Positions 50,222-59,308 of a stretch of 64,000 nucleotides of DNA are shown one piece after another (positions within the stretch are counted from its first letter, which is position 1; the number at the start of each line of letters is the position of its first letter). Made by a program: the position numbers and the translations under genes. Below the pieces are notes generated by a model. That model ran no database searches. It saw nothing but the letters and a program-made list of their open reading frames with translations, and was not told where the DNA came from. Origin of the DNA: JAABRU01 sp050180235 (GTDB lineage Bacteria > Desulfobacterota > Desulfobacteria > Desulfobacterales > Desulfococcaceae); NCBI GenBank assembly GCA_050180235.1, contig JBFXEJ010000013.1, positions 1-64,000 of the forward strand, read 5' to 3'.

Positions 50222-51073
50222 TCAGTCCGCAATGATGAAAATATTCTGGAATCCTTTGGATTTCAGGGTATTCTGATACAATTCCGCCTGTTCAAGGGAT
50301 GTGCATTTTCCCACCAGAACCCGGTAAAGTTTCTGTTTGCCCTCAGGACAGTAAGCAGGTTTGATCTGGGCATATTCATAGGTCTGACGCAGTTGATGTG
50401 CGAATTTTTCCGCATTTCCCCGGTCACCGAACGCGGCCACCTGTATGGCATAGGTTCCTTTGTCATAATCCACAGGCATATACATGGCCTGCATAGGTGT
50501 TTTTGATCCGCCGGGTCTGGCTATGCCCAAAGCCTCTATCTCCACTTCAGAGGTTCCCGGGCCGTAAACTCCCAGTTCTCTGGCAGCACCAATGGAAAGA
50601 TCAATGATTCTGCCTGCCACAAAAGGCCCCCGGTCATTGATACGCACCACAAGGGATTTGCCGTTTGCCAGATTGCGCACCCGCACCCAGGTATGCAGAG
50701 GCAGTATCTTGTGCGCTGCGGAAATGCCGTGCATATCATAGATTTCCCCGCTGGAAGTGGCTTTGCCGTGAAAATCCTCTCCGTACCAGGAGGCAATGCC
50801 CCTCTGCCGGAAATCTTTGGCATGGGCCAGTGGTTTGTACCAGGTATCTCCCACCTTGTAGGGACGGCAGCTTGCGGAATAATAATCAACCGGGCCTGAT
50901 GATGGTACCGGAAGCCGCCTTTTTTTCACCACCCGCTGTTTGTTGAATTTATGGAACCCCCCCAGCGGCTGCGGCTGCACTGCCGGGGCAGCACATCCGA
51001 AAAAAAAGGGAAGCACAATGCTCAGTCCGATGCACACACCGCAGGGGAATATCCTCCTGTTTTTCTTTTTCAT
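50222..51073 (-). CDS. rlpA: RlpA-like septal ring lytic transglycosylase
   Basis: The 283-residue lipoprotein (lipobox FFFGCA, Cys at residue 27) has a double-psi beta-barrel domain at about 90-185 with the catalytic-type IASWYGEDFHGKATSSGE and VVRINDRGPFVAGRIIDLS segments. A C-terminal SPOR domain at about 205-282 (TYAIQVAAFGDRGNAEKFAHQL) binds denuded peptidoglycan at the septum. Characterised RlpA is a lytic transglycosylase that helps daughter cells separate. It lies downstream of lon on the same strand with a likely terminator between. Confidence 0.9.
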   Translation of the reverse strand: MKKKNRRIFPCGVCIGLSIVLPFFFGCAAPAVQPQPLGGFHKFNKQRVVKKRRLPVPSSGPVDYYSASCRPYKVGDTWYKPLAHAKDFRQRGIASWYGEDFHGKATSSGEIYDMHGISAAHKILPLHTWVRVRNLANGKSLVVRINDRGPFVAGRIIDLSIGAARELGVYGPGTSEVEIEALGIARPGGSKTPMQAMYMPVDYDKGTYAIQVAAFGDRGNAEKFAHQLRQTYEYAQIKPAYCPEGKQKLYRVLVGKCTSLEQAELYQNTLKSKGFQNIFIIAD

Positions 51074-51125
51074 CTGCTGCTCTCCTGTTCATACAGTTTT
51101 TAAGAAAAAGATTGTCATCCGGAAA

Positions 51126-51151
51126 CCGGGGGACTTTTCAAAACCCCCGGA
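51126..51151 (-). terminator. Likely terminator of lon
   Basis: CCGGGGG-ACTTTTCAAAA-CCCCCGG is a 7-base GC stem 15 bases after the lon stop. On the minus strand the flank is TTTCC; on the plus strand AATTTTT. It may work in either direction. Confidence 0.55.
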
Positions 51152-51166
51152 ATTTTTCGGACTGTG

Positions 51167-53515
51167 TTATTTTACCAGCGCAATATCCAGCACATCCATC
51201 ATTTTATCCGCAAAATGAAATGTAATGTCCTTTTGCACCTTTTTGGGAATATCCTCCAGATCTTTCTGATTCCATTTGGGCAGAATCACAGTTTTTATGC
51301 CTGCCCTGTGCGCGGCCAGCACTTTTTCCTTGACACCGCCCACAGGAAGCACCAGCCCCCGCAGCGTGATTTCACCGGTCATGGCCAGATCTTTGTGAAT
51401 TGAACGGTTCGTGATCAGCGAGGCCAGGGCAGTGAGCATGGTCACACCTGCGGACGGCCCGTCTTTGGGGATTGCGCCTGCCGGGACATGGATGTGAATA
51501 TCGTGGTTTTCAAACCAGTCTTCACTGATTTTGAATTTTTTTGCATTGGCACGGACAAAACTCAGCGCGGCAGTGGCAGATTCCTTCATCACATCTCCGA
51601 GCTGACCGGTCAGAATCAGTCCTTTTTTCCCTTTCATGGCAGTGGCCTCAATGAAAAGAATTTCCCCGCCCGCCTGGGTCCATGCCAGCCCTGTCACCAC
51701 ACCCGGCACAGAGGTTCTGATTTTTGTTTCAGGCATGAATTTCACAGGGCCGAGATATTTGGCAATATTGCCCACTGTAATGGCTACGGATTCAGCTTCT
51801 TCTGAAGCGATTTTGGCTGCCACTCCCCGGCAGATGGACGCTATTTCCCGCTCCAGATTCCGCAGACCTGCCTCACGGGTGTAACCGTTGATGAGCTGCC
51901 GGATGGCTCCGTTGGTAAAAGTGATCTGCCCGTTTTTGAGACCGTGCGACTTTCTCTGCCGGGGAATGAGATAACGGTTGGCGATGCTGAGTTTTTCATC
52001 CATTGTATATCCCAGCATTTCAATCACTTCCATTCTGTCTCTCAATGCCGGGGGAATGGGATCCAGAATATTGGCTGTGGTGATGAACATGACATTGGAC
52101 AGATCAAAGGGAACATCCAGGTAATGATCAGAAAAAGTGGAATTCTGCTCCGGATCAAGAACCTCCAGAAGAGCGGACGAGGGATCGCCCCGGAAATCAC
52201 TTCCCACTTTGTCAATTTCATCAAGCATGAAAATGGGATTGTTGGATTCTGCCCTGCGTATGCCCTGAATCACACGGCCCGGAAGCGCGCCCACATAGGT
52301 TCTGCGATGTCCCCGGATTTCAGCCTCATCCCGCACACCGCCCAGTGACATGCGGATAAATTTCCGGCCAATGGCACGGGCAATGGACTGTCCCAGCGAG
52401 GTTTTGCCTGTTCCCGGAGGCCCTGCAAAACAGAGAATCGGGCTTTTGGATTCCGGATTGAGCTTGCGCACAGCCAGATATTCAATAATCCGTTTTTTGG
52501 GTTTTTCCAGACCAAAATGATCCTCATCAAGAATTTTCCGGGCTTTGGCAATATCCAGATTGTCCTCAGTGCTGTCATGCCAGGGCAGCGCAGTCAGCCA
52601 GTCCAGATAGGTTGATGAGACTGTGTATTCAGACGATGAGGGATGCATCCGGGCCAGGCGATCCAGTTCACGCGTTGCCTCTTTTTTCGCGATTTCCGGA
52701 AGATTCTTTGCTTCAATTTTTTTCCGGTAATCTTCAACTTCAACAGCAGATTCCTCTTTTTCCCCCAGTTCATCCTTAATGGCCTTTAACTGCTCCCGCA
52801 GATAATATTCCCGCTGGCGTTTGTCCATGTCTCCTTTGACCTGGGTCTGGATTTTGTTGCCCAGTTCCAGAATTTCCAACTGGTAATTGGCAATCCGGGT
52901 GGCTTCCCTGAGCCGGGCGCGAATATCAAAGGTTTGCAGAATCTTCTGTTTTTCCTCAATGGTGGAGTTGAGTGTGGAAGTGATCATATCTGCCAGAATC
53001 CCGGCTTCTTTGATGGATTTTGCCATATTCGCAATCTCAGGCGGAAGCGCTGGAGACAGAGTTACAATTTTTGTGAACAGTTCAAGGATATTGCCCATCA
53101 TGGCCTCTATTTCTCTGTCTTTCTCCTCCTCTTCCCGGATATGCTCCACATTGGCCTGCAGATAGGCTTTGCCCTCCACATATTCCCCGACAGTGAAACG
53201 GCTGACGCCCTGCACAAGTAACTGGGCCCTGTTGTCATCGGTTTTTGCCATTTTCATAATCAGCGCACTGGTTCCCACGGATTCCAGATCCTCTGAGGGA
53301 TTGCTGTCTTTGTTGATGGCTTTTTTTGCCACCACAAGCCCGATATACCGGTCTTTGGTCATGGCCTCGTCAATGAGCTGAATGGATTCTCCCTGCATGA
53401 CCATCAGGGGAAGCACCATTTTGGGAAAAAGAACTGCATCGAACAAAGGGAGTATGGGCAGTGTCTGTGGTAAATTTTCAGTATTTTCTGCTACAGCCGC
53501 CTGCTGTTGTGACAT
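51167..53515 (-). CDS. lon: ATP-dependent protease Lon
   Basis: The 782-residue protein has the N-terminal substrate-recognition domain (LPILPLFDAVLFPKMVLPLMV at about 20-40), the AAA+ module with Walker A GPPGTGKTS near 363-371 and Walker B PIFMLDEIDKVG near 426-437, and the Ser-Lys dyad protease domain with the nucleophile in DGPSAGVTM near 686 and Lys in GVKEKVLAA near 729. The length is normal for bacterial Lon (about 780-820). GGAGG precedes the ATG. The heat-shock protein gene at 53864 lies upstream on the same strand, separated by the tandem hairpin array. Lon degrades misfolded and regulatory proteins, including labile antitoxins. Confidence 0.96.
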   Translation of the reverse strand: MSQQQAAVAENTENLPQTLPILPLFDAVLFPKMVLPLMVMQGESIQLIDEAMTKDRYIGLVVAKKAINKDSNPSEDLESVGTSALIMKMAKTDDNRAQLLVQGVSRFTVGEYVEGKAYLQANVEHIREEEEKDREIEAMMGNILELFTKIVTLSPALPPEIANMAKSIKEAGILADMITSTLNSTIEEKQKILQTFDIRARLREATRIANYQLEILELGNKIQTQVKGDMDKRQREYYLREQLKAIKDELGEKEESAVEVEDYRKKIEAKNLPEIAKKEATRELDRLARMHPSSSEYTVSSTYLDWLTALPWHDSTEDNLDIAKARKILDEDHFGLEKPKKRIIEYLAVRKLNPESKSPILCFAGPPGTGKTSLGQSIARAIGRKFIRMSLGGVRDEAEIRGHRRTYVGALPGRVIQGIRRAESNNPIFMLDEIDKVGSDFRGDPSSALLEVLDPEQNSTFSDHYLDVPFDLSNVMFITTANILDPIPPALRDRMEVIEMLGYTMDEKLSIANRYLIPRQRKSHGLKNGQITFTNGAIRQLINGYTREAGLRNLEREIASICRGVAAKIASEEAESVAITVGNIAKYLGPVKFMPETKIRTSVPGVVTGLAWTQAGGEILFIEATAMKGKKGLILTGQLGDVMKESATAALSFVRANAKKFKISEDWFENHDIHIHVPAGAIPKDGPSAGVTMLTALASLITNRSIHKDLAMTGEITLRGLVLPVGGVKEKVLAAHRAGIKTVILPKWNQKDLEDIPKKVQKDITFHFADKMMDVLDIALVK

Positions 53516-53863
53516 GTTTACCTCCGAAAAAGCTTATGGTTACAGAAATTTTCGCTTATATATTGCAGGACAGATTTTCAGATAATATTTCTTATCGGAA
53601 ATAAGGCAGAACAAACTTCCAGCTTGTTCATAAATAAAGTAGAACAAACTTCCAGTTTGTTCATAAAATAAGGCAGAACAAACTTCCAGCTTGTTCATAA
53701 ATAAAGTAGAACAAACTTCCAGTTTGTTCATAAAATAAGGCAGAACAAACTTCCAGTTTGTTCATGAGCCGAAAACAGGCTGGACGCCTGTTCTACGCTG
53801 AATAATCACAAATTGGAATAATGTGCCACTTTTTTATTTCCGATCTATCTGATATTTTTCCCC
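53516..53863. repeat. Tandem array of CTTCCAG-loop hairpins
   Basis: Five hairpins GAACAAA-CTTCCAG-(C/T)TTGTTC start at 53609, 53642, 53676, 53709 and 53743, spaced 33-34 bases apart and joined by TAAATAAAGTA or TAAAATAAGGCA spacers. A sixth, with stem AACAGG/CCTGTT and loop CTGGACG, is at 53774-53792. The array lies between hsp20 and lon. A frame across it would encode NKLEVCS repeats, which I take as a by-product. No gene is seen. Confidence 0.85.
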
Positions 53864-54310
53864 TTATCCGTCCGAAACAGTGACTTTGCGGGTTTTGTCC
53901 ATTGGCAGTTTGACCAGCCGGATTTGCAGCAGTCCCTCCAGATAGGATGCACTGACTTTTTCCGTATTGATAAGGCTGGGAAGAAAAAGCACCCTTTCGA
54001 ATTTTCCGCATTGTATTTCCGCAAGACGGAAGGTTGCGTTTTCCAGCCGGGGCAGATCCATTCGTTTTCCTGCTATTTTTACCGCTTTGGAATTGATTTC
54101 AATATCCAGATCATCCCGGTTGACGCCTGCAATTTCTGCCAGAATCATGATTTCATCATGGGTTTCATAAATATCCATCGGCGGGGCCCATGAACATTCC
54201 GTGCAGGTGAAGCGCGGGCTGATAGATCGGAACATTTCCTCAAAATTGCTTCCAAAATCTGTACTGAGTTTATCCAGATTGTTTCCAAACCGGATTTTGA
54301 TATAATCCAT
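53864..54310 (-). CDS. Hsp20/alpha-crystallin family small heat-shock protein
   Basis: The 148-residue chaperone has the alpha-crystallin domain at about residues 40-140 (PPMDIYETHDEIMILAEIAGVNRDDLDIEI ... FERVLFLPSLINTEKVSASYLEGLLQIRLVK). The N-terminal arm contains a CTEC pair at about 35-38, uncommon in Hsp20. The classical C-terminal IxI anchor is missing or altered (KVTVSDG). CCGGAGGACAGG precedes the ATG. It is upstream of lon, a frequent stress-response pairing, although a tandem hairpin array lies between them. Confidence 0.9.
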   Translation of the reverse strand: MDYIKIRFGNNLDKLSTDFGSNFEEMFRSISPRFTCTECSWAPPMDIYETHDEIMILAEIAGVNRDDLDIEINSKAVKIAGKRMDLPRLENATFRLAEIQCGKFERVLFLPSLINTEKVSASYLEGLLQIRLVKLPMDKTRKVTVSDG

Positions 54311-54405
54311 TTCCTGTCCTCCGGATGTCAGTTGTCAGTGTTCAGTTGTCAGTTACAACAAAATAAGTTAAGAATTTTCAATTGGTTAATTTGCAGGAGA
54401 ATTTT

Positions 54406-54828
54406 TCAGGGCGGATGTTTTCTTGCCCTGTAAAGAATTTTCCGCAGGTTGACCAGTCCCTCACGATTTAAATGTAATGTGCTTACAGTTGCCCGTCCTG
54501 TCGGTGTTATTCCGATAATTTCTGTACAGTCAGCGTTCCATGCAAAATGCTCATTCCATTTCTGCTGTCTCGGATGATAGAGCGAAACAGACTGCCGGGT
54601 AACAGGATCATATCCTTCGGTTTTATTTTATTTGTGATTATTGCATCCCTGACAGGACAATGCCAGATTCTCCGACTCAGTCTTTCCCCCTTTGTCAGCA
54701 GGAATAATGTGTTCTATGGAAAAAGACTGCATGGAAAAACGCAACTGACTGAGGCAATATTCACAGCAGCCTTCTGCCTGTTCTGCAACAGATCTTTTCA
54801 GGGTGACAGTTATCCGATTTTTACGCAT
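54406..54828 (-). pseudogene. HNH endonuclease interrupted by an in-frame TAA
   Basis: The frame from ATG 54828 encodes an HNH nuclease: RKNRITVTLKRSVAEQAEGCCEYC, then FSIEHIIPADKGGKTESENLALSCQGCNNHK, the zinc-binding and HNH core. A TAA at 54628-54630 then stops it. Translation of the same frame beyond it continues meaningfully (NKTEGYDPVTRQSVSLYHPR ... TVSTLHLNREGLVNLRKIL) to TGA at 54406, about 140 codons in all, so a single substitution such as TAT to TAA is the likely cause. The catalytic core lies before the stop, so a truncated product might still fold. It overlaps the preceding gene by eight bases. Confidence 0.78.
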
Positions 54829-55225
54829 ATACGGGCGGCGGCACAATTCCCAGTTCGTTCATAAGCAAAGGAAGAGGCTTATTCCGAATCTGGGCCAGTT
54901 CTGCAAGATATTCAAGACGCTTTGCGTCCAGCATTTCCATCTGATCCGTCAACTGCAGCAGTTCACTGTATTCCTCTTCTGTCAGCGTCCTTTTGTTCCG
55001 TCCGGCAATCAGTTCATTGTATCTTTGCTGAACAATATCAGGAACGCCCTGATTGATCTTCATCAGCAGTTCAGATTCAGTATTCGAAAGCCGATGATTT
55101 TCATACAAAGGACGGACAGAAATAACATGTGAAAACAGTCTGTTCAGTTCATCCAATGATAACTGCTTCACTGCATTTGCAATCTGATCAAATGACAATT
55201 CTGCTTTTAATTGAACTGTTGGCAT
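54821..55225 (-). CDS. Conserved small protein paired with HNH gene
   Basis: The 134-residue helical protein (LSFDQIANAVKQLSLDELNRLFSHV; NTESELLMKINQGVPDIVQQRYNELI; LTEEEYSELLQLTDQMEMLDAKRLEYLAELAQIRNKP) always seems to accompany HNH genes of this type in my recollection, chiefly in cyanobacteria and filamentous bacteria. It has no named function that I can support. ATG 55225 is chosen over 55237. A fragment of a second, degenerate copy (KNRLSDRESQLLMNINKG) is readable at 59755-59866 on the same strand. Confidence 0.65.
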   Translation of the reverse strand: MPTVQLKAELSFDQIANAVKQLSLDELNRLFSHVISVRPLYENHRLSNTESELLMKINQGVPDIVQQRYNELIAGRNKRTLTEEEYSELLQLTDQMEMLDAKRLEYLAELAQIRNKPLPLLMNELGIVPPPVYA

Positions 55226-55273
55226 GTTATCTCTCACTTAAAAATACTTTGCGGCAATAAACTTCCAATATGA

Positions 55274-55489
55274 TTATTCCTCCAAGTATTTCAGGGCTTC
55301 ATCACGATTCAGCAAAGGAGTTTTCTGGCCTTCATCCATAGCCCTGTTCAGGCAGTAATCTTCCACCGCTTCTGACAGTTCCTCTGCTGAAAATTCTTCT
55401 TTGGGAAGAATTTTATTCCAAAGTTCAATAGGAATAAGAACAGCTTTTGGCTGTCCATTTTTTGTCATCAGATATTCAACTTCAAGCAT
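55274..55489 (-). CDS. Putative type II antitoxin (Phd/YefM-like), orphan
   Basis: The 71-residue protein begins MLEVEYLMTKNGQPKAVLIPIELWNKIL, the short strand-helix start typical of Phd/YefM-like antitoxins, followed by an acidic tail (FSAEELSEAVEDYCLNRAMDEGQ). No toxin gene is adjacent in frame or orientation. It may be a solitary remnant or an anti-addiction module. Confidence 0.55.
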   Translation of the reverse strand: MLEVEYLMTKNGQPKAVLIPIELWNKILPKEEFSAEELSEAVEDYCLNRAMDEGQKTPLLNRDEALKYLEE

Positions 55490-55560
55490 ATAACACCTGT
55501 AATTTATATTAATTTAAAAAATTGTTTCAAAAAAATCATAAATTCCCGATTCACATTCTT

Positions 55561-55776
55561 TCATAACTGACTTATCAAGTCTCTTACTTCCTCATATTCT
55601 ACTGTTTCTTCGTCCTGCACTTCTTCCATAGCCTTCAGCAGTCCTTCATCAGGAAGAAGTTCTTCAATCTTCTGATATAGCTGATAATCAAGAATGACAC
55701 TTTTAATCTTTCCTGATTCATCAGTTATATATGATTTTGCAATATTCTTTTTCTGTCCTTTCCCGTTGAAATTCAA
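55561..55776 (-). CDS. Putative small antitoxin-like protein
   Basis: The frame of 71 codons begins at a TTG seven bases after the type IIG gene stop. YITDESGKIKSVILDYQLYQKIEELLPDEGLLKAMEEVQDEETVEYEEV resembles the same small antitoxin group as the 55274 gene, with a strongly acidic C-terminus. No toxin partner is seen. The exact start is uncertain because there is no ATG near the N-terminus. Confidence 0.5.
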   Translation of the reverse strand: MNFNGKGQKKNIAKSYITDESGKIKSVILDYQLYQKIEELLPDEGLLKAMEEVQDEETVEYEEVRDLISQL

Positions 55777-55783
55777 ACGATTG

Positions 55784-58700
55784 TCACGCGCAGGCCTGCT
55801 CCACAGTTTTTCTTTCCTCTTCTGTCAGATCATAGAGATCATAGACCATTTTATCAATTTCCCGGTCAGTTTCATCAATCTTTGATTTCAGTTGCCTGAT
55901 TCTGCTGTGAAAATCTTTGATGGATTCATAAATGCTTTTGTCGTCTGTATTCACTTTTTTCTTTTTCACTTCTTTGATGAAGTCCGCAAATTCCAGATTT
56001 TCAGAGTGCTGAAGTTTCTGAGAGAAGCTGTCCAGATTGTGGTTGACGCTCAGGTATTCAGACATATTTTGTTTCTGTTCCGCAAGCTGTCTGTTCAGAT
56101 CAAGCATGATGTCTGCTTTTTGAATGAAGGGACGCTGCTGATCAGGATCAATAGCGGGAATTGGCAATCTTCTGAAATCATCGGGATAAAAATAATTTTC
56201 AAGCCGATGTCTTCGATTGTTGTTCAAATACTTATTGGCATATTTTGAATTTAAAATCGACAAAATATATTTTAAATCAAAATGTTCTGAGATTTTTTCA
56301 AGTTCTCCTCTGGCTGAAGAATTATTTTTTGCAATTGAATTGTGAAGACTGTTATTTTCGACATCCTTTAAGTCACAAAATCTTTTAAAAATCACAATGC
56401 TGTCATTGCAGACAATTCCTGTATCATCAAAAATGCCTTCCGTAACTCTTCCGCGCATAATTTTTGCCCCGGCATATAATTCCGGAAAAGTTGCTCTGCT
56501 CAGTTTGTCCGGGACTCTTCCGGTATTCCATTCCAAATATTTATTCTCAGTTATTTCATATCGTTTGATATTTTTTCCTTCAATATATTTTTTTGAATGA
56601 ACCGCATCAATCGAATCAGAAATCAAATCATTTTTTGCGAATTCCCCTTTTGCTGTTTTTTCATCCGAATTCAAAACCATTCCCTTGCTCATATAGCAAA
56701 TGTCGCCAAGTTTTATTGACTCAACTTTTACATCAATATTCTCATATTCCTTTTTAAATACTTTTATGCCGATTCTTTCAGTTTCATTTGGATTAACTTT
56801 TTGAATTGAAACATTATCAAATTTTTCCACTCTGAATATTTTTTCAGTTGGATCTTTTTGCTGAGATTTTTTGATACTCAAAATTACAGGCATTACACCA
56901 ACATTCTCAAAAATTTCAATTTTATCAAAATAATCAACACATTTAAGATAAAAATTCTGAAGAATCCAATCCAAAAGTTTAAAAGCATATTTTGAAGTTG
57001 TGATTGAATTGGAAACTATAAAACTAAAATGACCCTCTTTTTTTGATAATTTTAAAGATTTTTCAATAAAAGGAACCATTAAGTCCCATTTTTCATAAAG
57101 CGTTTCATACTGACCTGAATGTTCCATCCATTTTCTTTGTTTCTGATACTCAGGATTATCAATATCAGCCCTGACATACGGCGGATTCCCAATCACCACA
57201 TCAAATCCTCCGTTTTTCATAATCTCCGGAAACTCCTTTTCCCATCTGAACGCCTTTTTTCCCGCGACTTTGGGATCATCAATCAGGGAATTTCCGCATT
57301 TTATATTGTTAAACAAATTGTTCAGTTTCTTATGTTTGACCGCTGTTTTCAGCCACAGGGAAAGTTTTGTGATTTCAACAGATTCATCGTTTATATCCAC
57401 CCCGTAAAGATTGTTTTCCAAAATCTGCCTGTCAAGATCAAAAAGATTTTCACTGCCAAGTCCCAGACTTTCCATTGCCTGATTCACCTTCTCTCCTTCC
57501 CCATGCAGATAATCAAAAGCCTGAATCAGAAACGCGCCGGAACCGCAGGCAGGATCAAGCACTTTCACATTTTTCAGCACTTCCCGGTAGCTTCTCCAGT
57601 ATTTTTCCAGAATGTACCAGTCTGCAAGATCGGCATCCTCCGGCATTGCCATTTCCACAATCATGTCTGTATATGCTGCGGCTTCGGGAACAGTGGACAG
57701 CGCCAGTCGCAGTTCCGCCTCATCTTTGAAAGAGGATTTCAGCAAACCGAGTTTTGTTATCAGTTCCTCATTGCCGGTGGCTGCCTGCAAATCCTTTTTC
57801 ATTTTTTCAGTGATTTTCGGTTTCCGGACTGCGGGTTTCCCTCCTTTTTTCGGACTTTTCCTTTTCACCTCATCCGTGAGAACCGGCAGATTCTCTTTTC
57901 CCAGTTCTTTTCTGCGTTCCTCCAGCCATCCGCCCAGAGCCTGCTTTACAATATAACGGGTGATGTATTCCGGTGTGTAATACACGCCTTCCCGTTTGCG
58001 TTTTCCGGTTTTTTTGTCAGCAGGCTGCTCCTGTTTCAGTTCCTCCAGATCCGTGACGGACTGCTCGAAAATATGCCCTAAAATATTGACACTCAGTTCA
58101 TTTTCATGTCCGAAATCATATTCTTCCCCAATGGGTTTTATTTGCTGCTCAAAAATCCGGTTGGGAATCACCAGATTATCAATGCGGGGATCAGACTTGA
58201 ACAATTCAGCGTTGTAACCATTTCCGATGCTGAATCCTTTTCCCTCATCAACGGCTTTGAACAGTTTCCGGATTTCATCCCACACATCATTTTCCGACCG
58301 CAGATCCGGGGATTTTTTCATCAGAGAACCAATCAGCCGCTGCAGAATGCTGCGGGGCAGCAGTTCCTCCCTGGAATCCTCGCAGAACCAGATGAAAATC
58401 AGGCGATCCAGAATTTTCTGTGTCACTGCAACCAGTTCCGCCCTTTTTTTCCGGTATGGCGGATTGTGCAGCGCGATTTCATTGAACAGATCAATTCTCA
58501 GGCGGTAATATTTTTCATAAAACTCCTTTTCAATTTTCTTTTCCTCAATTCCCTGCATTTCCAGCATTTCTTCAGTCCGGGATTTTCCCTGCCCGCAAAT
58601 CAGCCGGTCTTTCCGGAAAATGGCAAGAAATTTTGTCAGTTCCGTGTAATCATACTGATTGCCGTCTTTATCAGTTGCGATACATGCGGATTTACTGCTG

Positions 58701-59302
58701 TCATCCTCTGTTTCATTCTTTTCCAAAAAACGGATCAGCGGGGATGCAGTCTCTTTCTGTTTGTCCGGCACGGCAAAATAAAAAGTCTGTTTTCTGTCCC
58801 TTTCCCGGTTCCGGTGATACAAAGTGATTTCATTGAAATTGGAAACAATTCCCCATCTGCAGTTTTCATGACGGTTCATGTAATTCCACAACTGATCTGC
58901 GGCCTCATCCAGATTTTTCGTATCTGGAGCCTTGAATTCCACAATCACGGGATCATTTCCGTCCCTTTCTTTTTTTTTGGAATAAAACCCCAGTGTGCAG
59001 TCTGTTTTTCCGGTTCCGCCGTGTTTTCCCGCGCCTTTCACTTTGCTCTGCCGGAAAATATGGTAGTCCGAGGGATCATCATCTTTGATGTTATATCCCA
59101 GCAGATCATGAAACACATCCCTTTCAAATCCGGGCCAGTCCTTTTCCTCACTGTCGGTATCCGGATTGAAATCCTTCACATAATCAACCCGTTTCTGAAC
59201 AATTTTTGCATATTCTTCCATCCGGGCATCATCAATGCCAAGTTCTGCCTTGATTCTTCCCATCTGTTTGCGAAAAAAACTGTCTGTGAACAGATTTGCC
59301 AT
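55784..59302 (-). CDS. Type IIG restriction-modification enzyme (Eco57I/BREX-like fold)
   Basis: The 1172-residue single-chain enzyme combines nuclease and methyltransferase. The N-terminus has a PD-(D/E)xK site (D101, E122 and K124 in VEFKAP). The methyltransferase part has SAM motif I LDPACGSGAF near residue 580 and catalytic motif IV VIGNPPYVRAD near 703, which indicates N6-adenine methylation. The C-terminal 400 residues include a TaqI-like specificity domain (RRLPIPAIDPDQQRPFIQKAD) and a closing coiled coil. It is probably intact. The gene lies among orphan antitoxins and an XisI gene in an accessory region. ATG 59302 is seven bases from the XisI stop. Confidence 0.87.
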   Translation of the reverse strand: MANLFTDSFFRKQMGRIKAELGIDDARMEEYAKIVQKRVDYVKDFNPDTDSEEKDWPGFERDVFHDLLGYNIKDDDPSDYHIFRQSKVKGAGKHGGTGKTDCTLGFYSKKKERDGNDPVIVEFKAPDTKNLDEAADQLWNYMNRHENCRWGIVSNFNEITLYHRNRERDRKQTFYFAVPDKQKETASPLIRFLEKNETEDDSSKSACIATDKDGNQYDYTELTKFLAIFRKDRLICGQGKSRTEEMLEMQGIEEKKIEKEFYEKYYRLRIDLFNEIALHNPPYRKKRAELVAVTQKILDRLIFIWFCEDSREELLPRSILQRLIGSLMKKSPDLRSENDVWDEIRKLFKAVDEGKGFSIGNGYNAELFKSDPRIDNLVIPNRIFEQQIKPIGEEYDFGHENELSVNILGHIFEQSVTDLEELKQEQPADKKTGKRKREGVYYTPEYITRYIVKQALGGWLEERRKELGKENLPVLTDEVKRKSPKKGGKPAVRKPKITEKMKKDLQAATGNEELITKLGLLKSSFKDEAELRLALSTVPEAAAYTDMIVEMAMPEDADLADWYILEKYWRSYREVLKNVKVLDPACGSGAFLIQAFDYLHGEGEKVNQAMESLGLGSENLFDLDRQILENNLYGVDINDESVEITKLSLWLKTAVKHKKLNNLFNNIKCGNSLIDDPKVAGKKAFRWEKEFPEIMKNGGFDVVIGNPPYVRADIDNPEYQKQRKWMEHSGQYETLYEKWDLMVPFIEKSLKLSKKEGHFSFIVSNSITTSKYAFKLLDWILQNFYLKCVDYFDKIEIFENVGVMPVILSIKKSQQKDPTEKIFRVEKFDNVSIQKVNPNETERIGIKVFKKEYENIDVKVESIKLGDICYMSKGMVLNSDEKTAKGEFAKNDLISDSIDAVHSKKYIEGKNIKRYEITENKYLEWNTGRVPDKLSRATFPELYAGAKIMRGRVTEGIFDDTGIVCNDSIVIFKRFCDLKDVENNSLHNSIAKNNSSARGELEKISEHFDLKYILSILNSKYANKYLNNNRRHRLENYFYPDDFRRLPIPAIDPDQQRPFIQKADIMLDLNRQLAEQKQNMSEYLSVNHNLDSFSQKLQHSENLEFADFIKEVKKKKVNTDDKSIYESIKDFHSRIRQLKSKIDETDREIDKMVYDLYDLTEEERKTVEQACA

Positions 59303-59308
59303 TGGGGC

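Noticed and set aside
53540..53731. Frame encoding repeated NKLEVCS units on the minus strand
   Set aside because: It is simply the tandem CTTCCAG hairpin array read through; the spacing and stem pairing explain the sequence better than protein selection, and there is no ribosome binding site.
53601..53795. Tandem array considered as a CRISPR
   Set aside because: Units are only 33-34 bases with spacers that are nearly identical A/T linkers; there are no unique spacers and no cas genes.
57119..58081. Long plus-strand frame of 320 codons opposite the type IIG gene
   Set aside because: It lies wholly antisense to the clear restriction-modification gene and is rich in Phe/Ser/Ile without any domain; the same holds for the 58106-59443 frame.
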